7,221 bases of DNA from Candidatus Uhrbacteria bacterium (lineage in GTDB: Bacteria > Patescibacteriota > Patescibacteriia > UBA9934 > UBA10169), in assembly GCA_003505155.1 (NCBI GenBank), contig DNYJ01000002.1:1-7221 (forward strand), written 5' to 3'. The notes under the pieces are model-generated. The model searched no databases. It saw only the letters and a list, made by a program, of their open reading frames with translations, and was not told the origin of the DNA. Both the position numbers and the translations under genes were made by a program. This document shows positions 1 through 4,732 of the stretch, in pieces; position 1 is the stretch's first letter, and each line of letters starts with the position of its first letter.

Positions 1-40
1 AGGCAATCAGCCTAAAACCTATCCTCATCTTTTCCACATC

Positions 41-68
41 AAAAATCAGCCAAATCTGGCTGATTTTT
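41..68 (-). terminator. Rho-independent terminator, probably bidirectional
   Basis: A perfect 11-bp stem (41-51 with 58-68) encloses a 6-nt loop and has T runs on both strands. It lies 5 bp past the stop codon of the leftward membrane-protein gene, which it most likely terminates. The plus-strand side is followed by more T-rich sequence, so it may also stop rightward transcription. Positions 1-40 hold no gene I can support. Confidence 0.85.
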
Positions 69-73
69 CTTTC

Positions 74-1012
74 TTACAGACAACGTTTAGCTTGGTTTTT
101 GTGAATGGGATACAGAAGCTTTTGCTGATCCGTCATCTCTCCGGACCCGCCGGGGTCGTAGCCACTTTCAAGTTCATCTCCGTCGGTAAATCCATCTCCG
201 TCCGTATCCGTAAGAAGAGCGTTTGCGTTCAAATCGGTTTCGTATTGATCAATAAGCCCATCTCCGTCCAAATCTTCAAGCCCCTGACAAAAAGAGTCCA
301 CCTCCGATGTCAAAACATCCGTCGATCCGGAAGCTGGTTCAAACATGGCACTCCTAGACGCGAACGCATTAAAATTAGCCTGATCTCGGACGATCGTGTT
401 AAGAAACAGCTTCGGGAGGTAGGAAAGAAGAACACTCACCCAAATCACACTCAAAATAGCTAAGACCCACGCAACCCAAGCCAAGATACGCTGACGCTTT
501 CGAAACTCCTTAAACGATTGCCACCTCCCCGACTCCCATGTCATTCGACGACCGTGCATCGCGATCTTCACCCAGAAATATTGTTGCACAATCGGAGCGA
601 AGAAGCCAAGTGTCCAGAATCGAACGCCACGATTACACAACGTCCAAATCCAGCGCATGAAGAACGCGCTCCACGACCACTTGGCAATGTACTCCACCTG
701 TTCGTGCGTAAGGTGTTCGTAAGCGGCGTGTCGAACCAGGTTTGAAACCTCATGCGGCTCAATGCGGGAGAAGAAATAGAGACCGACGGGAATACCGATG
801 ATCATCCCGATGATTGCAAGCACGCCGAGAATCCCAAGGATGATTCCAAATCCCTGAAATGCCCCAGTGGACCCGGTTGTGTTTTGAATGAAGAATGTGA
901 GAACACCGCCCGTCAAAGAGAAAAGAAGAAGAACTATCGCGAGCGTAAGAAATGGAATTGACATCCAAAGAATGCCGATTTGTCTCTTGCTAAGCCGCAT
1001 ATTATGAGTCAT
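74..1012 (-). CDS. Membrane protein with C-terminal calcium-binding (thrombospondin type 3-like) repeats
   Basis: The product has 312 residues and no name I recognise. Hydrophobic segments lie at about 12-43, 55-82 and 176-199. Between the second and third is a Trp/Arg-rich stretch (83-175) containing GRRMTWESG and RKRQR, which by the positive-inside rule should be cytoplasmic. That stretch loosely recalls DUF2628-type small membrane proteins, a weak resemblance only. The C-terminal 110 residues would then be outside the cell and carry two acidic loops, DLDGDGLID (247-255) and DTDGDGFTDGDE (269-280). These match the DxDxDG calcium ligands of thrombospondin type 3 and dockerin-like repeats. 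Only two repeats are present, so this is a short tail rather than a long stalk. The start is ATG at 1012; a second in-frame ATG lies at 1000, and neither has a Shine-Dalgarno. The stop is TAA. It is separated by 63 bp from the hydrolase gene upstream and may have its own promoter. Role unknown; a calcium-dependent surface or adhesion function is inference. Confidence 0.88.
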   Translation of the reverse strand: MTHNMRLSKRQIGILWMSIPFLTLAIVLLLFSLTGGVLTFFIQNTTGSTGAFQGFGIILGILGVLAIIGMIIGIPVGLYFFSRIEPHEVSNLVRHAAYEHLTHEQVEYIAKWSWSAFFMRWIWTLCNRGVRFWTLGFFAPIVQQYFWVKIAMHGRRMTWESGRWQSFKEFRKRQRILAWVAWVLAILSVIWVSVLLSYLPKLFLNTIVRDQANFNAFASRSAMFEPASGSTDVLTSEVDSFCQGLEDLDGDGLIDQYETDLNANALLTDTDGDGFTDGDELESGYDPGGSGEMTDQQKLLYPIHKNQAKRCL

Positions 1013-1040
1013 CGTTGTTCATTAAATAGAGGGGTGGAAT

Positions 1041-1068
1041 TTTTTAACAGACCTATCACTACTGACAA
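1041..1068 (-). promoter_or_regulatory. Possible promoter of the membrane-protein gene
   Basis: On the minus strand TTGTCA (1068-1063) is followed after 16 nt by TAAAAA (1046-1041), a fair -35 and a weak -10. A transcript would start near 1034, giving a leader of about 22 nt. It fills the 63-bp gap after the hydrolase gene. Read-through from the upstream operon is equally possible. Confidence 0.3.
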
Positions 1069-1075
1069 CCCATCA

Positions 1076-1675
1076 CTATCGAATTCCTTTGTACGCATCG
1101 AGAAGACTCGCTCCCGGTTCGTACTCGATCGGGTGATGTTTGAGGTCTTCGATCACATCAAGCAAAATAGGATATTCCTTCCCCATATAATGATCGTTGC
1201 CGGGAACGTCAACGAGCTTCGCTTTCAGCACCTCCGCCCATTTCTTGGCGTGGTCAAACGGCACCATATCGTCGTCGGGCGAGTGCACCACCACAAACTC
1301 CCCAGCCTTCCACGGCACGACGTCGTAATCGAGATTGGTCATGAAGAGGCCCTGCACTTCGGAAGCTCCGACTTTCCACGGTGGCGCGACAAGCACGAAC
1401 GCGCGAGGCGTTGATTTCATCTCGACGTATTCGAGATAGCGAAGCGCCAGCACAGCGGAGAGAGAATGTCCGACCACGATGTCGTCATGCGTCAAGAGGC
1501 CGATCTTCTCATTCATAAGTTTCAATAAAGCCTCCGCTTCCAGTTCCTCGCCAGTCTTAAGCGGCAACTCCGGTACCTGAACCTCGTAACCCTTCGCCCG
1601 AAGGGTATCAGCGAGCCACGGATAAAAATGATCCTGTGGAGTGGCATTAAATCCGTGGATAATCGTTACGCGCAT
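1076..1675 (-). CDS. RBBP9/YdeN-like alpha/beta hydrolase (serine hydrolase)
   Basis: The product has 199 residues, a typical length for the small RBBP9/YdeN family of alpha/beta hydrolases, which are cytoplasmic serine hydrolases with mostly unknown natural substrates. The N-terminal strand IIHGF (5-9) supplies the oxyanion region, followed by PWLADTLRAKGYEVQVPELP. The nucleophile elbow is GHSLS, with Ser71. The acid lies in the Asp134-Asp136 cluster of HSPDDDMVP, and the histidine is His162 in GNDHYMG. All triad positions are therefore present. There is no signal peptide or membrane segment. The start is ATG at 1675, 12 bp after the stop of the DHH-protein gene, so the two are likely co-transcribed; the stop is TAG. 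No Shine-Dalgarno is visible. The fold and triad are secure, the substrate is not predictable. Confidence 0.9.
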   Translation of the reverse strand: MRVTIIHGFNATPQDHFYPWLADTLRAKGYEVQVPELPLKTGEELEAEALLKLMNEKIGLLTHDDIVVGHSLSAVLALRYLEYVEMKSTPRAFVLVAPPWKVGASEVQGLFMTNLDYDVVPWKAGEFVVVHSPDDDMVPFDHAKKWAEVLKAKLVDVPGNDHYMGKEYPILLDVIEDLKHHPIEYEPGASLLDAYKGIR

Positions 1676-1687
1676 ACGGTCGGCATC

Positions 1688-2608
1688 TTACGTGCGAGAA
1701 AGCTGATCGTCAATCCATGTGTTGATTTGTTTTCGGAGCGTACGTTCTGTGGAGTAACCGAGATGATCATCCCACATCATGCCTGATAGAGAGGTAAACA
1801 GCAGACGCGTCGCTTCGTTGCCACAGAGAATGAAAGATGTCTCGTTCTCCAAATTTTTCATGTTGAGATATCCGTAATCGGCTCCTTCGGTTTTAACAAA
1901 GGTTGAAAGAATGGACTCAATTTCTTCTCGACGCTCCGCGATCAAACGATCCGGATTGTAGATTTCGAGTTGCATCGTCGCCACGCGCTTGCCTTGAATC
2001 ACGAGAACCTTTGAATCGCCATCAAGCGCTTGCGCCAGACGCGTGCCGGAGAGATCTGACTTGGCTATAAACATTCGCTTTGCGAGATCGTTTGGAGCTT
2101 GTGAAATGTCTTTGAGCCACGCCGCCATGTTTCGATCCCGATGAGACACCTGTGGATGCGTAAAGTTTTGCGTGTTGGAAAGGATACCGCCGTAGAGAAG
2201 AATCGCGCTCTCACGTGACGGCTCCACGCCAGTTTCTTTGAATCGCTCGGCCACGAGCGTTGCGGCCGCACCGACAAGTTCGACTTGCGATTTCGTATTT
2301 GGAAACGCTTCGAGCTGTGTCAGCTTGCGGTGATCAATGATTTCAACAACTTGCTCCGGAGCAAAACACTTTGGGAGCCCTTCAAGATCGCTTGTGTCGA
2401 GAAGTGCGATGGTTATAAGTCCTATAGGACTTATTGGACCTATGCGACCTATACCGAACTCGCTCAAAAGCCACTGCACCTCAAGCTGCAGTTCACCAAA
2501 AATCGCCGCTTGCGCTTTTTGTCCTTGTGCTCGAAGCAATTCAGCATAAGCCACCGCGCAAGAGTAGCCGTCGAGATCGGGTCCTTCATACGTTGTGGTG
2601 ATGATCAT
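1688..2608 (-). CDS. Family II pyrophosphatase-like DHH/DHHA2 protein with altered active site
   Basis: The 306-residue product aligns along its length with family II (manganese-dependent) inorganic pyrophosphatases, recalled here from Bacillus subtilis PpaC. An N-terminal DHH domain holds PDLD (10-13), LLDTSD (69-74), IIDHR (90-94), an ELVG-AATL segment (110-118) and GGILSNTQNF (140-149). A C-terminal DHHA2-like domain holds NLENETSFILCGNEATRLL and LRKQI near the end. The metal ligands Asp13, Asp15, Asp75 and His97 of the Bacillus enzyme are kept as Asp11, Asp13, Asp71 and His93, but His9 is Tyr7, His98 is Arg94 and Asp149 is Asn145. Ordinary pyrophosphatase activity is therefore doubtful. 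I chose ATG at 2608, one base after the toxin stop, because it places strand 1 as in PpaC; an in-frame TTG at 2683 (331 residues) would overlap the toxin by 74 nt. GTG 2647 and TTG 2644 are other options. It lies in an operon with the hydrolase (12-bp gap). It could alternatively act on another phosphoester or dinucleotide. Confidence 0.87.
   Translation of the reverse strand: MIITTTYEGPDLDGYSCAVAYAELLRAQGQKAQAAIFGELQLEVQWLLSEFGIGRIGPISPIGLITIALLDTSDLEGLPKCFAPEQVVEIIDHRKLTQLEAFPNTKSQVELVGAAATLVAERFKETGVEPSRESAILLYGGILSNTQNFTHPQVSHRDRNMAAWLKDISQAPNDLAKRMFIAKSDLSGTRLAQALDGDSKVLVIQGKRVATMQLEIYNPDRLIAERREEIESILSTFVKTEGADYGYLNMKNLENETSFILCGNEATRLLFTSLSGMMWDDHLGYSTERTLRKQINTWIDDQLSRT
2408..2452. 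repeat. In-frame 9-bp tandem repeat with a 20-bp palindrome
   Basis: Four clear 9-nt units end in TAT: AAGTCCTAT (2417-2425), AGGACTTAT (2426-2434), TGGACCTAT (2435-2443) and GCGACCTAT (2444-2452). A degenerate fifth may lie at 2408-2416. The first two form the perfect 20-bp palindrome ATAAGTCCTATAGGACTTAT at 2415-2434. Being three codons long, the units keep the reading frame of the DHH-protein gene and encode a repeated Ile-Gly-Xaa/Ile-Ser-Pro stretch (residues 53-65) just before the LLDTSD motif. Confidence 0.8.
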
Positions 2609-2609
2609 A

Positions 2610-2879
2610 TCATCGTGTTTTGCGATAAATTGAATGATCTCCAACACTGTGAAGTAAAACCGTGTTTTGTTTTGTGAACTCAAAGATCACGCGATTTCGG
2701 TGGTCAATAGAAAACGCCCACAGTCCTTTCAATGTTCCTTTTAATTTGTGTGTCCGAAGAGCGGGATGGAATGGATCTGATGTAAAAATCTTCCCCTTCT
2801 TTTTGATGAGCACTTGTACAGACTTCGGAAGTTTTTTGTACGCACGTTTGAATTCAGGAGAATAGGAAACCTCGAGCAT
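2610..2879 (-). CDS. RelE/YafQ-type toxin (putative mRNA interferase)
   Basis: The 89-residue basic protein has the layout of the RelE/ParE superfamily: an N-terminal SPEFKRAYKKLPKSVQ helix region (7-22), then HPALRTHKLKG (38-48), LWAFSIDHRNRVIFEF (53-68) and the C-terminal VLLHSVGDHSIY (74-85). Arg61, Arg63, His82 and Tyr85 are the kind of residues that act in ribosome-dependent mRNA cleavage by this family; the exact target is inferred. Length and ending match the family, so the gene appears intact and its TGA stop (2612-2610) is a genuine stop. It starts at ATG 2879, 3 bp after the antitoxin stop, so the pair is one operon in the usual antitoxin-first order. The next gene begins one base after its stop. 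No Shine-Dalgarno is seen. A DNA-gyrase-targeting ParE activity is the alternative, less likely because of the YafQ-like ending. Confidence 0.9.
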   Translation of the reverse strand: MLEVSYSPEFKRAYKKLPKSVQVLIKKKGKIFTSDPFHPALRTHKLKGTLKGLWAFSIDHRNRVIFEFTKQNTVLLHSVGDHSIYRKTR

Positions 2880-2882
2880 ACG

Positions 2883-3164
2883 TTAGGCATCAAGATCATC
2901 CCAAGAGGAAAGTTTTTTTGCCTTCCCTGCTTTTGCTGACACTCGGGACTTCTTCACCGCAGACAACGTGAAAGCTTCGTCGTAGGGATAGGTATCTCGT
3001 ACCAACTCATCGTACGTCTCCACATCAAGCACCACGGCTTCCGGCCGGCTGTTCTTAATCAACACCACTGCATCTTTGGAATGTTTGGCGGCATCAATCA
3101 CCTCGCGATATTTACGCTGTAAATCACGGACGGAAAACGTGGTGGGTATGGTATTGAATGGCAT
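2883..3164 (-). CDS. Phd/YefM-family antitoxin
   Basis: The 93-residue product starts with the Phd/YefM DNA-binding domain: FSVRDLQRKYREVIDAA (10-26), the VVLIKNSRPEAVVLDVETY strand-turn-strand segment (33-51), and YDEL (51-54). The family dimerises, binds its own promoter and neutralises a RelE or Doc toxin with a flexible C-terminal tail. Here the tail (about 60-93) is lysine-rich and ends in the acidic WDDLDA, suited to contact the basic toxin. The start is ATG at 3164 and the stop TAA, 3 bp before the toxin start. A promoter with good consensus elements lies just upstream, so this gene heads the operon. Autoregulation is expected from the family. Confidence 0.9.
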   Translation of the reverse strand: MPFNTIPTTFSVRDLQRKYREVIDAAKHSKDAVVLIKNSRPEAVVLDVETYDELVRDTYPYDEAFTLSAVKKSRVSAKAGKAKKLSSWDDLDA

Positions 3165-3192
3165 AGGGAAAGCATGTGTTCTTCTTGATGAA

Positions 3193-3221
3193 AGAATATC
3201 GTATGTCTAATTATATGTCAA
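3193..3221 (-). promoter_or_regulatory. Sigma-70-type promoter of the toxin-antitoxin operon
   Basis: On the minus strand a perfect TTGACA (3221-3216) is followed after exactly 17 nt by TATTCT (3198-3193), four of six bases of the -10 consensus. Transcription would start near 3186, about 20 nt before the antitoxin ATG. A TATAAT also lies in the spacer (3215-3210) but has no convincing -35. Confidence 0.65.
3202..3219 (-). promoter_or_regulatory. Candidate antitoxin operator (GACATA direct repeats)
   Basis: Read leftward, GACATA occurs at 3219-3214 and 3207-3202, 12 bp apart, both inside the promoter spacer; two further copies lie upstream at 3246-3241 (GACATA) and 3261-3256 (GACATG). Phd/YefM antitoxins bind short repeated sites over their own promoter, so these are plausible half-sites. 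The assignment rests on position and repetition only. Confidence 0.35.
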
Positions 3222-3264
3222 TAAAACAGACTCAACGCCCTATGTCTTCTCCAATCATGTCCCC

Positions 3265-3960
3265 CTAGCGCTCCATGACGCTCCCATCTACATCCACAAA
3301 CACCCCGTTCGGAAGCCGATCCTTATGGTTCTCAATAAGCAGATAGATTTTCTCGGCCACTTCTGCCGGATCAAGCGGGGCATCTTTGCCTCCCATGTGT
3401 GTTTTCACCCACCCGGGATGAATCAGCACGGATTTCACATCCGGAGAGGTTTTCGCAAAAGCCGTCATCGCATAGGTCACCGCAGCCTTGCTCGCACCGT
3501 ACAACCAATGGCACGCATGATAGTCATCTAGCGTGGCGAAGGTTCCCATGACAGAAGAAATCGTCACAACAAGCCGCTCGGTCCCAAGATGAAGATTCGG
3601 TAAGAGCCATTCGGCGATGATTCTCGGCGCAATCGTGTTCGTCTGAAAAACGCGAGTCATGTCCGACATGCTCGTGAGAAGCGTATCGTCATCAACGGTG
3701 TTTGAAACGGAGTCAAAAACTCCGGCGACATTCAAAAGCACATCGATAGGTTGATCCTTGAGCAATGCCGCAACGTGCTCGATGTTTGCAGGATCGAGCA
3801 CATCCAAAGCAACCACCTGCACACCCCCTCCTTTTGCGTCTTCTGGAAACACTTCCGTTTGTCTGCACGCGGCTCGCACGTACCAACCATGATCGGCAAA
3901 GGTCTTTACAAGCTCAAGCCCAATCCCTGTACGTGCTCCGGTGATAAAAACATTTGGCAT
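3265..3960 (-). CDS. Short-chain dehydrogenase/reductase (SDR)
   Basis: The 231-residue product is a classical-type SDR with a Rossmann fold. The glycine motif TGARTGIG is at 7-14, Arg33 ends the second strand region and has no acidic partner there (suggesting NADP(H), inference), DVLD is at 53-56, NVAG at 77-80, Asn108 is the structural/catalytic Asn, the active-site serine is Ser135 or Ser136, and Tyr154-x3-Lys158 (YGASK) completes the site. HPGWVKTHMGG follows as in CsgA/C-factor-like SDRs. Length is slightly short of 250, as usual for that subgroup. I chose ATG at 3960 because the Rossmann strand begins directly there; an in-frame TTG at 3999 would only add a basic tail inside the preceding gene. 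The stop is TAG. It lies 10 bp downstream of a decayed permease reading frame, so it was probably the last gene of an exporter operon. Substrate unknown. Confidence 0.9.
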   Translation of the reverse strand: MPNVFITGARTGIGLELVKTFADHGWYVRAACRQTEVFPEDAKGGGVQVVALDVLDPANIEHVAALLKDQPIDVLLNVAGVFDSVSNTVDDDTLLTSMSDMTRVFQTNTIAPRIIAEWLLPNLHLGTERLVVTISSVMGTFATLDDYHACHWLYGASKAAVTYAMTAFAKTSPDVKSVLIHPGWVKTHMGGKDAPLDPAEVAEKIYLLIENHKDRLPNGVFVDVDGSVMER

Positions 3961-3970
3961 AAGAGATCTG

Positions 3971-4458
3971 TTACGTCTTAAGTTTATACCCCGTCGCAAA
4001 CAAGCGCCACGCGATGCAAAAGCTCACAAGAGCAAGACCAAGCGTGATGCCAAAGGAGAGTGCGGGCGAGACGTCGCCGAAGCCCAGGAATCCATATCGG
4101 AAAAATCGATCACGTAGAGCATCGGGTTGAATTGCGAGATGAGGTCAAATAGTGCGGGGAGAAGACGGATGGAGTAGAACACACCGCCCAAATAGATAAG
4201 CGGTTGACTGACAAAGCTCGAGATCGCGCTCATTTGATCAAACGTGGTCGAGAGGATGCCGATGATCACACCCAACGAACCGAAGAGAAAGCCAAGGAGG
4301 ATCGTGGAGAGGATGAGAATCCACACATTGGCAAAGAGAATCGGTGTGAAGAAGGCGCCGACAATCTCTCCTTCCTCAATCGAAACCGAGACGCCCTTCA
4401 GCGCCTCGGGTCATTGCTTGTACTTCTTTGTAAGCTCGTTTATCTCAATAGCCTTCAT
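3971..4458 (-). pseudogene. Remnant of ABC-2 exporter: ATPase N-terminus fused to permease C-terminus
   Basis: Reading leftward from ATG 4458, MKAIEINELTKKYKQ is followed by a TGA (4413-4411), then in the same frame PEALKGVSVSIEEGEIVGA. This is the start of an ABC exporter ATPase up to the point where the Walker A motif should come. Instead the frame passes directly into FFTPILFANVWILIL and the C-terminal half of an ABC-2 permease, with two or more membrane segments, PLIYLGGVFYSI and QFNPMLYVID. At the A5 run on the plus strand (4101-4105) the frame slips: one extra base would restore DFFRYGFLG and a last membrane segment ending in GYKLKT and TAA (3973-3971). Without it the frame stops at 4024. 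Walker A, Walker B, signature motif and the permease N-terminus are gone, roughly 1 kb judged from family lengths. An open piece runs 4410-4024 (GTG at 4326 possible). Three lesions make function very unlikely. Confidence 0.85.
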
Positions 4459-4464
4459 AGAGTT

Positions 4465-4549
4465 TGGTGGGCGAGGAGAGACTCGAACTCTCACACCTTG
4501 CGGCACCAGCTCCTAAGGCTGGCGTGTCTGCCAATTCCACCACTCGCCC
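4465..4549 (-). tRNA. tRNA-Leu (anticodon TAG)
   Basis: The leftward sequence folds into a class II tRNA of 85 nt including an encoded CCA (4467-4465). The 7-bp acceptor stem GGGCGAG (4549-4543) pairs with CTCGCCC (4475-4469), and the discriminator base is A. The anticodon stem CCAGC/GCTGG holds the loop CTTAGGA (4517-4511) with anticodon TAG, reading CUA. A long variable arm around CCGCAAGG and the T arm GAGAG-TTCGAGT-CTCTC complete it. Its 3' end lies only 6 nt before the start codon of the decayed ABC ATPase. Confidence 0.97.
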
Positions 4550-4569
4550 GTAACTTTTCCACAAGAGTG

Positions 4570-4598
4570 ATCCTATCAGGCATTGACAAAATGCTCAA
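4570..4598 (-). promoter_or_regulatory. Promoter of the tRNA-Leu gene
   Basis: On the minus strand TTGAGC (4598-4593) and TAGGAT (4575-4570) are separated by 17 nt, with the tRNA beginning 20 nt downstream of the -10. Four of six bases match the consensus in each box. The elements interleave with a promoter pointing the other way. Confidence 0.5.
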
Positions 4599-4611
4599 TT
4601 TGTGTTGGAAT
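4583..4611 (+). promoter_or_regulatory. Promoter of the surface-protein gene or of a leader RNA
   Basis: TTGACA (4583-4588) is followed after exactly 17 nt by TGGAAT (4606-4611), four of six bases of the -10 consensus. Transcription would begin near 4618, about 115 nt before the ATG at 4733 and immediately before a large hairpin. It overlaps the leftward tRNA promoter almost completely. Confidence 0.5.
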
Positions 4612-4624
4612 ATGATCACAAGCG

Positions 4625-4688
4625 AAACTCCCCCTTTCGCCGAGTGCCAGAAGTTTTGGTATTCGGTTTGAAGGGGGCGTTTTGTTTT
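4625..4688 (+). terminator. Leader hairpin with T-rich tail (attenuator or small-RNA terminator)
   Basis: CCCCCTT (4630-4636) pairs with AAGGGGG (4671-4677), extended outward by AAAC/GTTT (4625-4628 with 4679-4682) across one mismatch. Inside it a second stem of 10 pairs (4640-4649 with 4657-4666, two of them G-T) closes a 7-nt loop. TTTTGTTTT (4680-4688) overlaps the end of the stem. The form is that of an intrinsic terminator pointing rightward. No rightward gene precedes it, so it would act on the transcript starting near 4618, as an attenuator or as the end of a small RNA of about 70 nt. A separate 12-bp palindrome TTTCCGCGGAAA follows at 4686-4697. Confidence 0.55.
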
Positions 4689-4732
4689 CCGCGGAAATAA
4701 ATTATTCATTCATACCTCATTCTTCTCGCGAT

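Noticed and set aside
92..463. Rightward open frame opposite the membrane-protein gene
   Set aside because: Its residues mirror the acidic repeats of the leftward gene and it shows no domain, signal or start context of its own.
2610..2683. Extension of the DHH-protein gene to the in-frame TTG at 2683
   Set aside because: It would overlap the complete toxin gene by 74 nt, uses a weak start, and the ATG at 2608 already puts the first strand where family II pyrophosphatases begin. The added helix-like residues keep some doubt.
3980..4020. Possible separate promoter for the dehydrogenase (TATAAA on the minus strand)
   Set aside because: No -35-like box lies at an acceptable distance, and the sequence encodes the permease C-terminus.
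4024..4326. A short intact permease gene starting at GTG 4326
   Set aside because: The frame continues upstream into ATPase sequence and its C-terminus is shifted out of the conserved frame after VIDF, so it is a fragment.
4411..4413. TGA read as glycine (code 25, as in Gracilibacteria and Absconditabacteria), which would keep the ATPase start open
   Set aside because: The toxin gene ends naturally on TGA, and the same locus also has a deletion junction and a frameshift, so a nonsense mutation in a decaying gene is simpler.
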